DNA of 64,000 bases, taken from NCBI GenBank assembly GCA_021521415.1, contig JAIQDT010003783.1, forward strand, positions 62,001 to 126,000, given 5' to 3'. Of the stretch, positions 23,801-35,434 are shown piece after piece. Under the pieces are notes generated by a model that worked only from the letters and a program-made list of their open reading frames with translations, did no database searches and was not told the DNA's origin. Source of the stretch: Bidens hawaiensis. Lineage: Eukaryota > Streptophyta > Magnoliopsida > Asterales > Asteraceae. How positions within the stretch are numbered: the first letter of the stretch is position 1; every line of letters begins with the position of its first letter. A program made the position numbers and the translations under genes.

Positions 23801-25057
23801 AATACTTATCTCCACAAAACTACTCATGTTGTTAAGCCTTTGTTGTCATGAAGGCACATTTTAAATTGTCGTTATCAGAGATCACATGAAACATGTCTCG
23901 CCTAAACATTTTGTCACTGTAAAATCCTCATGTTTTATGAAACTTTGTCATCATAGCATTGATAAAACTTTAAACAAATCAACATCATTGAGACTAATCA
24001 AAATTTTGTGACGAAAAACGGATCGTTCTTGTGGATCAATAGGTTGGGTTTTTGATATGCTAAATCACATGAATAGATCATAAAATGTATATCAAATACC
24101 CAGGGCCGGCTCCGAAAAGACGAAAAAAATTTTGGGTCAAAGGCAAACTTTTTTTTGGGCCTTAAATAAAAGAAACTTTTTGTTGGGTGTAAACAATTTA
24201 ATTATAAATGGACTTATTTGATTATGATTTAAGTTGTGCAAAAAACTTTTGTATAAAAATAAGCTTAAAATTGTCTCAAATAAGACCAAGCTAGTGGTTA
24301 TGTAATTGTGTTGAAACATTGATTATACACATGTTTTTGATAAAAATACATATAATTGTTTTTTGAAAAAAAAAAAATTTCGGGCCTAGCGGGGTGTCGG
24401 GCTTGTGGCCGTTGACTACCCTGCCATGCCTCAAAGACAGCCCTGCAAATACCTAACTTCACGGTCACGATTAGATACTTACATTAAGCATACTTTGCAA
24501 AGAATTCCAGAGAGTTGGAAGAGGCTTGCCATGAACTACTTCACACTCAGCTTTCACACAAAGATTCTTATATCTCACTTCCACTGAGGGAAATTTCACA
24601 CCAACGCTAACAATACCGATGTATATACATATTATGATGAATTTAACATTATGGTCTACACTTAGTACAGATTAAGTATTTAAACAAAAGAATAAAAAAA
24701 ATCCTACTTGTCTATTCGTTCTCTAAGTTTCTGCAACAACTGAAGGTTGTCATGCTCAATGTGTTTGATGAGCTTCTCAATAAACAGTTGTCGCTCAGGC
24801 GGAAGGAGCTTTGTGACGTCAACCACCTTCTTATCATTTTCTTCACCAAACAAAGAAGATCTCAACCGTGAAACTGTTGGCAACCGATCAATTGCAGCCC
24901 ACATAAGAAGATTTTCATCTGTCTCGTCATGGTTGTTCACAGGACTTGAATCAGAATTAGCACGCGAATGAGACGTTTGCTGAAGAAAATATCTTAAACT
25001 TCTTCTCATCTCAGTTCTGAATACCTCTATTTCATTTGAACCAACTAGTTGAGCCAT
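20849..25057 (-). CDS. PDR transporter, N-terminal region and first nucleotide-binding domain (exons 1-9)
   Basis: Exon 1 (25057-24708) encodes the soluble N-terminus with [12 protein letters not shown] and [16 protein letters not shown]. Exon 2 gives [20 protein letters not shown], the usual PDR sequence before NBD1. Exons 3 and 4 give [13 protein letters not shown] and the Walker A motif [11 protein letters not shown]; most relatives have GPPxSGKTT, so this one is slightly altered. Exon 5 carries the Q-loop segment [19 protein letters not shown]. Exons 8 and 9 carry the ABC signature [13 protein letters not shown] and Walker [20 protein letters not shown]. The H-loop region reads [16 protein letters not shown]. 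The weak point is exon 6 (about 21840-21788): MLEVNKR and [13 protein letters not shown] lie in different frames, and the upstream acceptor is unclear. The 1.8-kb second intron holds a hAT-like MITE. Confidence 0.85.
24101..24445. mobile_element. hAT-like MITE, 345 bp
   Basis: The termini CAGGGCCGGCTC and the inverted form CAGGGCTGTCTT are imperfect inverted repeats with the CAGGG start typical of hAT elements. The flanking 8-bp sequence CAAATACC is duplicated exactly (24093-24100 and 24446-24453). It has no transposase and lies in intron 2 of the PDR gene. Confidence 0.85.
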
Positions 25058-25665
25058 GCTGAATGACTTTTGTATTTTCAACAAGACCAATATTAGAAAA
25101 TAGCAGTCTACGAACACATAATTATTGTACGGATCTACACAAAAACACAAACACACACTCACACATGTACATGTATAAGAGAACTCTGAACCTTCATACA
25201 ATGTTAAGGCTATGTGTCATACATTATGCACCAATAACTTAATAAAATCTTTTTAATGGATAAAGCATAACTTATTAGTTTAAAACAACCATATAGTTTT
25301 TAAATGAGGGAGAAAGTTCAACCACAACTAATGAAGGAAGAAAAACTAGTTGATGAAGTTTTTAAATGAATTGACCCATGACCAAACAAATGAAGTACGA
25401 TGGATGAAAGTTTAACGAACTATACTCTCAGTCTCAGCTATCATAGTTTTAAATAAAATAATATTTAAAAAAGGGATATTGGTTTTTAATACTCTCAACT
25501 TTTACCCATTGGTAGATATCATTCCCAACTTTTGATTTGTTACCAACCACTCTCAACTTTCACCATATTTGTTTCTGGCACTCTCGAACTTAACGAGCTC
25601 TAGCTCTGTTAGATTTTTTGCTGACGTGGAATTGTTGTTGCTGATGTGGCATTGTTTTTGTTGAC
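25058..25665. other. Spacer between the PDR start and the glutaredoxin-like pseudogene
   Basis: The upstream region of the minus-strand PDR gene should lie here. I see no clear TATA box. From about 25490 to 25660 there is a CTCTCAACTTTTACCC-rich stretch with the look of a dispersed-repeat remnant. No gene. Confidence 0.4.
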
Positions 25666-26189
25666 CTAACACTTTCTACTGAAATAATAATAAAAACTAA
25701 TAACCGTCATCATCATCACACCCAAAACCCACTTTGTCTCCATCTTCTTCCTCACACCCAACCACCATCTTCTAAACACACCGCCATCATCTCCATTGCC
25801 ACACTCATCGGAGTTCAACGGCGGCAAGCCTTCAATGATCTTCTTCAACTCGCCAGTCTCGTGCAGTTGCTTTACCTCCTCCGCTCCTCCGACGTACCAA
25901 CCGCCAATGAAAACACTAGGTAACGTCAGTTTCATATTTTCTGTCGAATCTCCGCCGCACTCCACCGCCTTGATTCCGTGAAGTTATTCAACTCGATGAA
26001 CTATGAGTCCATTGAGAGATCTCGTTCGTCGATTGAGACAGGAAAACCTTTCAGAATCGATCGTACGGTCCGGAAAGCCTTGAACTTTGATCGGACCACA
26101 CAGAGGCTCATCATGTACACAATAACTCGTGCTCCCGAAATCGGAATCGGAATCAAGCGGTCAGGTTTCGTCAATTTCTCCATCGCCAT
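25666..26189 (-). pseudogene. Glutaredoxin-domain protein (At5g39865-like family), broken
   Basis: From a Met at 26189 the minus strand reads MAMEKLTKPDRLIPIP, then VIVYMMSLCVVRSKFKAF and VRSILKGFPVSIDERDLSMD. This matches the single-exon plant proteins with a C-terminal glutaredoxin-like domain. A stop follows directly (TAG near 26004). The domain resumes in another frame with LPSVFIGGWYVGGAEEVKQL and HETGELKKIIEGLPP, so there is at least one nonsense change and one frameshift. The cysteine-rich end usual in the family is missing. Instead the frame ends with a basic/aromatic hydrophobic stretch, KWVLGVMMMTVISFYYYF, which would be a membrane anchor. The long N-terminal region of the family is absent. 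Family assignment is fairly firm; loss of function is inferred from the breaks. Confidence 0.65.
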
Positions 26190-26670
26190 GGGTTTCTCCG
26201 GAGCTAGGGTTTGCTTGGTGGAGAAGGTGCCTGTGACATTTCGGGTTTTCGTTTCCTTCTTATTTGTAATCATTACCCGACCCGGGTTCGGGTATTTTAT
26301 CAATAAATCTCGCGATTGTTTAGTATTTTATTTATTATTTATTTATTTATTTGATTATAGTTATAAGAATGTACAAAAACAACTCTTAACCAACTTTAAT
26401 TAACTTTTGCACCCACCACCATATAACAAGGACCAAATAGCAAATAATATTCAACCTTCTTTCCCTCCCCTTCTCCATCTCCCGTCGTCGACAAAGACAC
26501 CCCACACCATTTCTTGGACCTTAATTTACGGGCTAATTGGGGAAATTAATGTTACCATATTATTCTTTACCAAAATCCGATCCTACCGACACCCTAATCA
26601 TGGAAATTGTCAATCAATTGACAGCTATTTCGTTAGTGGCAAACCACGGCCTAAATGGTCCCTAAAACAC

Positions 26671-26678
26671 TATATAAA
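26671..26678 (+). promoter_or_regulatory. TATA box candidate
   Basis: TATATAAA, about 30 bp before a leader-like stretch containing ACTAAACCCTAA and AGCCGCGAACCCTAATTAGC, with a possible splice donor AAG|GTAATT near 26841. It looks like a plant promoter and 5' UTR exon, but no coding exon follows. It may be the remains of a gene cut off by later insertions. Confidence 0.3.
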
Positions 26679-27027
26679 CGCTAACATAATTCAATTAAAC
26701 TCGTCCACACATCTCTTACTACCTCGCGACACTAAACCCTAAGTTATTTGGCCCGTACATTGTCGTTAAGATCAAGATTCATCACCTAGTTGAGCCGCGA
26801 ACCCTAATTAGCCGTTTTCCCTCAATTCGTTAACATACAAGGTAATTATGAGATGCATTATGATCGTTTTTATGCGATTAACAGAAACCCCAACTCAATT
26901 TAACCAAACTACGAACAAATTTGACAATTTAAATTCTAGGGTTTGTATGGGGGAAGAACGTAAATAAAATGTAGTATATATTATATGGGTTTCAAATTAT
27001 TAACGTGTTAGACATCTTCCCAGTGGC

Positions 27028-27113
27028 AGGTGCAAATACTCTAAGACCTTTGAACCGGTATGGGGACGCGGGTTCGAGTCTCCCCAGACCCGGTTTTGCT
27101 TTTTTTTTTTTTG
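27028..27113 (+). mobile_element. Possible tRNA-derived SINE
   Basis: There is a box-B-like GGTTCGAGTCTCC (about 27070-27082), a weaker upstream box-A-like GGCAGGTGC, and a poly-T tail of about 14 shortly afterwards. That order is typical of plant SINEs. It does not fold as a full tRNA by eye, and no target duplication was established. Confidence 0.35.
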
Positions 27114-27231
27114 TGATTATCCTTTTAGCAATTTTTGGTTGTTATTGGTGTTCAAAATGCTAAATAAACAATATTTTGATAAACCAACCTCCGAGATAAC
27201 TCTTTTGTGTTCATATTTATGAATATATACA

Positions 27232-27262
27232 CTAGTAGGTATTCGCGCGATGCGGCGGGATC
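27232..27262 (-). mobile_element. Helitron 3' terminus, minus orientation
   Basis: On the minus strand the sequence ends ATCCCGCCGCATCGCGCG, then AATACCTACTAG, followed by T. The GC-rich hairpin-prone block about 12 nt before CTAG closely resembles the 3' end of the Helitron at 6600. The element would extend to the right. I could not fix its 5' TC end; the AT-rich block near 31850-31920 is a candidate. Confidence 0.5.
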
Positions 27263-30200
27263 CGAATTAGACTTGTAATGACAATCAGACCAAAAAAGTA
27301 GCAAAACGCAACTTCAATACATACCACTTATCACCATAAAACATTTTTTGAAATCTGTCACACAAGACTAAATATCTCTCTTTCATGGCGATCTTATACA
27401 TCTATGCCGGGAGATGAAATTACATACATATTGACATCCAAAAAAATTTGTTGGATTTTGTTAAAAGCTCTCTTGGCTCTTATGACTCTTTAGACCCAAA
27501 AAACGGCTTGCCAAAATTTCCATTGAAGAATAACTTTTAGAAGCACTTGTCTTTTGCACTTGTCTCTTGGCTTTAATGATACGCTGATCTCTTTAAGTCC
27601 AACCTGTAAAATCTTGTATTTAGCTTAAGGTGACATAAAAGTTGTACTAAATATTTATTAAATTTATGAACATAAAATGAACATACAAAGCTCTCTGAAC
27701 AGAAGAGGCTCCAGAATAAAATATGAAGGCGGCAGGCTTGGATGTATACTAATAAGTTGTTTAACAAAAAAGCCCAAAATTAACAAAACAAACCCATTAA
27801 TAACCTTACTTGTAAACCAACAAATAACCTTGTAATTAATATGCAACCTATTTGTTCAAAGTTTATTTAACACTTGCAGTCTGACTAATAAAAGTCAAAC
27901 AATTGACTATTACCAAATTATCCTTGTACCTATGTTGCAACAAGATATCTTTGTCCAAGGTCTAATTAATGTTCCCTTTAAAACTTTTCATTGTATACTC
28001 ATAAATATCAACTCCCAACTTAAGATTTAGCTATTTAAATAATTAGTTCATATGCTCTATTACTTTCACCAGCTGTGATTTAGCCACTACTTGAAATCTA
28101 AGATATAAGAAACTAACAAATAACAACTACTAATAAAGTAATTTTAAATTGTGGGAAACCACCAACACTACAACAACACACATTACAGACTATAAATCAA
28201 CGTTGCACATCGCCAACTAAAAACTAAATCAATCCTAAATACCAACAGTGGATACAACAAAGCTATCAATGACCAGAAACAAATCTTACATCTTCATAAA
28301 CAAATCATACACAAATATGATTACAATGCATTTGCCTATAACAATAGTGTCTTCGAAACCAAACAAACGGAAGCTCAAAAACAACTTACAAAATCAGATA
28401 CGGAATTAAAATAAAATCACACAACCTTATGGTCTTCATCATCAAAAGCATCAGCCCTATGGTCCTCCTGCATAATAACATATACACCACATTCATTAAA
28501 TCAAAATCAAATACAGAATATATGAATTAATGATTATGACTTTGTTATTATATATGGGTGTTCATCGAATTAAATTTCAAAAGCATGCGCCAATTAAATT
28601 TCAAAAGCATACAAAAGCATGAGTTTGGTTTTGTTTTCTCAAAAACCAACTTTCCAATTCAGTTTCGCTTTTGCAGGTATTCATTTCTGAAAAACTGAAC
28701 TAACTCACGCACCTATACAATAGTAATAATATCCATATTCTTATAACAAAGCTCAAATATACTAACCTTAGTATTTGCCAACGTAACCTTCAACTGATCA
28801 AATCTCTTCTTTTAAAATAGATGACATCAAGCCAATTACCAAATCTCCATATTAAGAAACGAATTTACCATCCAGGCTTCGGCTACTCACGTCCCTGTGA
28901 CAAAAAACACTACCTTAAGTGTTCTTATTTAAAAGTTGAAACTATCAATAGAGTTATGTGATTATTACCTTTAAAAATATTTTAGCTCCTATATATAACA
29001 ATTATGATAAACATTTTTGTAAGCTAATACAAATACCAACCATCTGTAATAATATAGTAGATGGTATAACCAGCGAAAGTGTAACTTCAGCAATGCCTAA
29101 AAGGGTGTTAACGGTCCAGTTTTGACGGTTCTTAGGACAAACCGTTCGCCAAACCATCCATAACAGTTTTTGATATTCCCAAACAGAAACCGAACCGTTC
29201 AAAATTAAAACCAAACCAACCAAATCGAACCGTTACTAATTGTTAGGCTTGGTTCCGGTTTGGTTTCATGGTTTAAGTTAATTGAGCCTAGATAAAATCT
29301 AAATAAATAATAAATGGAAAATATTATTCAATATACATAGAAATATTCAAAATAACCAAGTAATTAACTAACCATATAATGCAAAAGAGTTTTTTCTCAA
29401 AAGCACTATCCATATAATACCACTGAATGACTGACTGATTTTGTCCAAAATAACCAAACTTATTACTGGGCTGCACAATGCATAAGTAACACACAGACAT
29501 AGTTAAAATATTTTATTAGATCTAATGATACGGAAGATAAAATATTGTAAAATAAATATACAAAAGCTAAAATATATATTGTAAAATCTAACGGTCCGGT
29601 TCGGTTTAATACGAACGGTTTTTGGTATAAACCAAAAGGCAAACCATTCACTACGGCTTAATGTCTTTGAAACCAACCAACCAAGAGTTAAAGAAAATAA
29701 ACCAGCCGTGAAACCAAAATAACAAAAAAAACGAACCGAAAATGTTCTATCCGTTCGGAGTCTAAACTGCCTTGCACAAACTAAATTTATATAAAAGTTG
29801 TTCTAAATTGATGCATGTAGATGTAATTGGTCTAAAAAGTTTTTACATTAATTAGTTGGTGAACGCCTTCAGTAGTCCGTTAAACCTACTGTAAAAAACT
29901 TGTCCAAATAATGTGTATTTTTTTATTAAACCATCACTATAAAAACTGAAAGGTTCAACAGTTTCAGTTTAACCTTCTGCGACTGAAACCATAAGTAGTC
30001 AGTGTCAGTTTGAATTTCAAGCCAATACCTTTATAAAAATGACCCATTTTGACACAAACCAAACTGATGCCTTTTTAAAACTTCCCGTTTTTCAAACCCA
30101 AATCGGGCCCAAAACAAGTTTAGTGATTGTGACTGCGCACTGGCATACGAACCCTACAAGTTGAGTTGAGTCCAAACTGGTTTTGCCAAACAGAAGTTAC

Positions 30201-32936
30201 CGAACTTTTTGGTGAAGTGGACCGAGTCAGAAACCGATTTACAAAGCCCAAAGCCCTAGACCAGATTTTTTGTACTTTTCTAGTGCAACTAAAAATTAAG
30301 TATGGTCTTTTTTTTGTGCATCACTATTCTTTTTTTTGTGGTAAAACTATATTAGTTGAATATTTTTTTAAATACAAAACAATTTAGGACATTATAGGCA
30401 TTTGAGTATACCCACCCGTTTAATTTTAGCTCTCTTTTTCATTTTATCCATATGACCTTTTATCAAACTATAGGATACAACAGTTAGAGTATGATGGGCC
30501 TACGCATATAACCAAATGTGCATTTCAGAACCAGTACCGATACCAAGTTTTTTAAATAATCCGGTATCAGTGCTGGTATTTACCCAAAATTTTTGCCTAT
30601 GGTACCGGTACCGGTATTCACCAAATTTTTTACTATAGTACCGGTACCGAACCAAGCATTTTCAATACCGGGATGCCGTGACCAAGTTTTTGGGAAATTT
30701 GGGATCTGTACTAGTAAGTGCGGTATGGTACCGAGCTTATCACTACTTCATATGCATAAAGGTTTTCATCACCTTACTCTATCCCAACCAGCCGATGCAA
30801 ACATCTCAGCGTCATGACTCCAATCGAAAGCAAAAACATTAACAAATTGGAATCTGAAAACTAAGAAAATATCCAACAAGTTTAAAGATCATAAGAGATT
30901 AAAATGTGGCTATAATATCAATCATAAGTTATTTAATAATAAGATTTAGAAATTAATAATGAAAAAGACATCATACATTAATTAAAAAAGAAATAAAAAA
31001 TGTACCTCGCTGTGCAACTGCAACATCTTTCAGGAACTCGCAATCTCCCTGGAACAAAACGAAATCAATTAGGGATATGTTATTCAATCAAACAACAAGA
31101 GTAAAACGCTACCAATATTTTTAATCTAACCTTTGAGATTTGACAACCAGAAAATGATGCAATAAACGAAATCAATGATTTGACAACCAACAATAAAATC
31201 CCTGAAACAAATCAACATCAAAAAGCATAAAGATTCGTTCAATTTTTAAAATCTGGATAAGTATAAGAAAAACGGTATGAATCGAGTTCAAATGGTCGCC
31301 AATGGAAAACCGAGTTAACCGGAAAAACTTACAGGTTACCAGGAAAACAGCTTGTAGTCGTCGATTTGTTACTATAAACCACCTTCGCTTCCTCTGTTTA
31401 ACAGAACCATTGCCGATTAACACCTACAGCCACCGCTACAGTTGAACACCACGTGAGCCGCTGCTCAGATGCTTCGTCTTCACCGTCGTAGAGTTAGGGT
31501 TTGGAGAGAACATGGTGGATGAGCAGTTTGATGTGAGAGAGGCGACAATTACCCTTACCCGAGCAGTTTGATGCTTCGTCTTCATCGTCATAACCCAACG
31601 GTCACTAAAGTTTGACAAAATAATGAACAACATCACCATCAGTCCCTAGATCAACCGATTAAAGAAAGAAATTGTACTTACCAAGAATATTAGGTAGCTG
31701 GAATCCTCATAGCCTGATTGAACTCACCTGAAACTGTTATTACAGGCGTGCGTGAAACAAAAATGAAGCCGTCTGGAAGCAAGACGAAATGGAAGATAAA
31801 AAAGAGGTTGTGCTAGGGTTTTTTTTGGGAGCAAATATTATACATGTTTAAATGCTATAACTGAGTCTACATATATTATACACACTTACACTTTATATAT
31901 ATTTATATTCTTTTTACGACTCTCGTTAATGAACCAAATTATATTAAATACTCAAAATATTCCATTTCACTTTTCCCTTAATATATACTATTTATTTTTA
32001 TTTATCAAAAATATTTAATAATAATGATAATTAAATACTAATAATAATAATAGTAACAATTAAAACGTAATAAATCGCAACAACCGTATGATTATGATAA
32101 TAAGACTAATTACATATTAATAACCTCATCGAGACCCAAGATCCGTCATATTATTTTGTCATTTATATTTAACTCTCTTTATCATTAACCACCAAGAATA
32201 ATTGTCGGCAAACCTCGAGGAGCTTGACCGTTTTTCATCATTGCCTTTTCTTTTATTATCTCGTCCTCGTTTATCCTACTTATAAGGTAAGTAAATTCAC
32301 ATCCCCCTTTTTACCGCTTTACAATTTTGGGGGCATTATGCGTTCAAAATCAATTTATTGTTTTCACTACAATTCCGTTATATGCATAATTGTAATTGCT
32401 CGATTAGTTGTTACGTGCGAATATGACTATGTGTTTAATTTATGTTGGTTGATACCTCATCCTCATCCTCATTAGTATGATCATACGCCGTCGGAGTAAA
32501 CCGTTATCAATGCGATTCGGTTGAAAAGACAACTTTTATTTATTGTTTACTAGTTGTAGTAATTTACGTATTGCATGGAATTGTCATTTTAGTATTATAT
32601 GTATTTCAAAAACTGTGGTTTACTTGCTCGACATTATGTTGACAAAAATATATATATTTTCACGCATGACGCAAGTAGCTCTATTGGATGAATCAAGTAT
32701 GGAAGTTAGATGATACCTTAGGTTGCTATGATGAATGAAGAATACATTAATTATGATTTATTTATGTTTTGAATATTTAATTGTAATGGTATTTCTTTTA
32801 AGACAATGTTTGTGCTTTGAAATTTGATATATGAATGAATAACTTAATATTGACACGTGTATTTCACTTAGTGTGTCAGCTCCCGGATGAATATCGATCA
32901 CTCACACTCAAGATGTCATAACCCACACATTATATG
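27263..32936. other. Non-coding region, possible Helitron body and repeat debris
   Basis: No convincing gene. A short minus-strand exon-like segment near 28428-28469 (EDHRADAFDDEDHK, with an AG before and GT after) could be captured host sequence. 29100-29760 and 29940-30250 are rich in AACCGAACC/GGTTTGGTT-type repeats. 31440-31640 has an internal near-duplication around GAGCAGTTTGATG. 31900-32100 is very AT-rich. Confidence 0.4.
30598..30652. repeat. GGTACCGGTACC-rich block
   Basis: Repeated GGTACCGGTACCGGTATT and TAGTACCGGTACCGAACC units, part of a larger stretch (30530-30740) full of CGGTA/TACCG words. Likely a dispersed repeat remnant. Confidence 0.6.
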
Positions 32937-34018
32937 TGTTGACAAGAAGGTTAATGACGGGCTGCTAATTTGGGTAAGAAAACTGTTTGTTAAGGGTGGA
33001 ATCAGAAACAAACAGAGTTGTTGTTTAAGGATTAATAAATGTAACAAACACAAACAATCACTCAAAAGATTTCCATTTATAGAATAGATTCATACAAATG
33101 TTAATCGATTAGGGTTTCTTGTAAGGAATGTTTTATCCGTACTATTCCTATGACAGTCGTCACACTCAATCAGGAATATTCGATTAGGTCTGAAAAGTGT
33201 AAAGGCTGTCGTGTCTCTTCTGTGGAGGCGTGCCCTAAATTATTCTATTTATAGACTTGCCACCTCCTGACAGCTGTCATTCCTTCTAGAAACCCTAATG
33301 ATTGGTACATAATCAAATTACATATTCAAAACTATACTAAGTGTAAAAACAGGTCTTCCGGGTAGACTTTGTGATAATTGTCTTCTCCGAGTAGACCTGG
33401 TAACCTTGAAGTGTGCTCGTGAACAGTTCTCTGGGTAGACTTTACTTAAAGTATTTTCCAAAGAAAATACTCACCTAGCAGACTTCAATCTTCTTGACCA
33501 TAGCAAACTTTGCTCGATATGGTCCTACGAGCATGATGTTCTTCATGAGTCCCTTCAATCCTTTGGTGAGAGATAACTTATAAAGCAAACTGTAAGTATG
33601 CTGGTTACACTGTAGCCTGCTCAGGGTTGAACCTTGCTAGGGAAAGTACTTAGAATATTTCTTGATCACTTTCCACAAGTATGCTCGGACTCCTGCTTAT
33701 TAATCAAACCTTGTTAGATCTTCCAATTACTTGGCTTAAATAGCTTGGTTCAGTCAAGGGTTTGCTAGTAGCAAACTGTGCTCGACTAGAAGAACACTTC
33801 TACTAGATGAAGTAAACCCTGCTCGGATTTTCACTTAGGAAGACTTCAAGAAGATAACTCTGCCCGATAGGCAAAATACCTTGCTAGATCAAGTAAGCCC
33901 TGCTCGGATGTCCAAGTGTGCTCGGTTTCCATACTTAGCCGTTTCAAGGAGTGTTGAGAAGATTCTAATCTCCCTTAAACTTTCTTAGGTCATTTCAGGT
34001 CAAATTTTTGACTCGACA
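32937..34018 (-). repeat. 3' LTR of the Sirevirus-like element (about 1.1 kb)
   Basis: The right end is firm: on the minus strand the LTR starts TGTCGAGTC directly after the polypurine tract. The left end is placed at TGTTGACAAG (32937), which would give the closing CA; no target duplication confirms it. A minus-strand TATA box, CTATAAATAG, lies at 33254-33245. The LTR holds about eleven copies of a TGCTCGG/TGCTAGA-type word also found in the internal spacer. Confidence 0.6.
33245..33254 (-). promoter_or_regulatory. TATA box of the Sirevirus-like LTR
   Basis: CTATAAATAG on the minus strand, placed inside the LTR about 770 nt from its start, where the element promoter is expected. Confidence 0.55.
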
Positions 34019-34030
34019 ATCTCCCCCTAG
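34019..34030 (-). other. Polypurine tract of the Sirevirus-like element
   Basis: On the minus strand TAGGGGGAGAT is followed by the LTR start TGTCGAG, a typical copia arrangement. Confidence 0.8.
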
Positions 34031-34195
34031 ATTGGAACACCTCAACTGTCCCAAAACACCTCTATGGTTACTTACACTTAGTCAAAATACACATCAAATC
34101 AAAATCAAAATCAAATTTACATATCAAAGTCAAAATATTACATAGTTGAAAGTTTGTCCAGTGGACATTACAAAGCAAACCCTATTATAATAATC

Positions 34196-35434
34196 ATATT
34201 CTTCTTGCATTGAGGGCTGCTTGTTTTCTTCCAACTAGTACCGATCCTGCCCTTTGCTGGAAAATGAAAAGTATCTGATGGTGAGGGTGATTCTCTGGAA
34301 TTGTCAATTCTACAATGTCCCTCAGATCTTCCTATGCAAAAAGGTCAGGTCCTCATCATTTCTGATGATTCCCAATATCAGTCCATCTGAGTTGCGAAGA
34401 ATGTAGTGGTCTTCTCTGCTGTTCTAGTCCAATTGAGTGATTCGACCATTCTTCTGCACCTCATAATTGGGTCTTATCATGCGCCTTCTCATGCTGATAC
34501 AGGTGTTCATGTTAGACAAGGGATTGTTGTTTCTTACTTTTGAAAGATAATCATATTCTGCATCCCTTATCTTCCTCATACGTGTCAATCTTTTGGTCCT
34601 CTCATGGGTCAGTTCCCATATCTTCTTTTGATTCAGTAGAGGAAATCCCTTCTCAGCTTCACCTTTCAGGTGCTTTGAAAGCTCATGTTGTTGTCTTCTA
34701 GCCAACTTCCTGGTATCATGATAGTCATACAAATCAAGGCTGGCCATTTTCTCCAACTGCTCTCTTGTGTAGTCAGCAAAATCATCTCTGAAGATAATCT
34801 CTCTCAATTGTCTGCTCTGCATAATCACTTTCAAAGATTGAGAGACTGAGTCGTTGTAGATCGTCATAGGTAGATCCACATCTGATTGTGGTCTTGTTTC
34901 TCTTTGGATTCCAGATCTACTTGACTCACCCCTGCTTGTTGAGGTGTATCTTCTTGAAGCAGAGGCCCTAGTTGGAATTGACTTCATCGGTTTAGTAGGC
35001 CCTATGACTCCAAATGTTTTCTTGTACATTGCAACAATCCTCTCAGCAGGCAAATTTATCAACTCAACAAGGTTTTCTCCACCCTCTCTGAACAACTTTC
35101 CAATCATTTCATTTATCTTTTCATCATGAAGTTGTCCAGCTGGTACAAATATTCCTCCCACAAAACTTCCTAGGTTCACACCCTCTAACAGTACTTTCTC
35201 CCATTCTACTTTTTGTTCATAGAACAGTTGCTTGAGCTGTGCTTTACCCAAATTATCAAACACTTTTTCATTCATCCCCTTTTGCTTTACCATCACATCT
35301 CTCAAAATCTGAATCATTTCATTATTCTTCCATGGATCTGTGGGTTCATCCACTTGCTCTTGCTTAATTTCCACTAGGATTGAAGTATCTTGTGTTTCAG
35401 TTCTTTTAGATTCAGCTTTTTGTTTCTCTCAAAG
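34196..35434 (-). pseudogene. Envelope-like ORF of the Sirevirus-like element, C-terminal part
   Basis: This is the continuation of 51257-47779 beyond the nested gypsy element. The longest open piece (35374-34424) contains EIKQEQVDEPTDPWKNNEM, a basic Ser/Thr/Arg stretch around TRASASRRYTSTSRGESSR, and charged helical segments such as REQLEKMASLDLYDYHDTRK. A stop at 34424 and a frameshift near 34330 break the tail, whose sense continues to about 34196. No catalytic domain is recognised. Sireviruses often carry an extra ORF here, called envelope-like by position only. Confidence 0.55.

Larger units (their letters stand above)
1..25057 (-). pseudogene. Full-size PDR-type ABCG transporter, partial, split by two transposons, probably decaying
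   Basis: Plasma-membrane pleiotropic drug resistance transporters export terpenoids, phenolics or hormones using ATP, in the order NBD1-TMD1-NBD2-TMD2. That order is readable here on the minus strand. The start is the ATG at 25057 ([13 protein letters not shown]). Exons with good splice signals and consistent phase are 25057-24708, 24606-24483, 22655-22570, 22478-22394, 22083-21942, 21466-21413, 21329-21239, 21150-20849, 20737-20456, 20369-20056, 19846-19686, 19614-19511, 8398-8050, 7959-7669, 7597-7514, 7407-7274, 7152-6925, 809-644 and 105-1. The gene continues off the left edge, so the last TMD2 helices are not seen. Exons near 21840-21790, 19436-19336, 19290-19200 and 19142-19069 are recognisable but do not join in one frame. 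A gypsy element and a Helitron lie in introns. Family identity is firm. Pseudogene status is inferred from the frame lesions; alternative splice sites could rescue some of them. Confidence 0.85.

Noticed and set aside
26407..26742. Plus-strand 111-codon frame
   Set aside because: It spans the TATA box and leader-like DNA, has no recognisable domain and an unlikely composition.
27028..27113. Functional tRNA gene
   Set aside because: A box-B-like GGTTCGAGTCTCC is present, but I could not form the acceptor stem and D-arm; a SINE remnant fits better.
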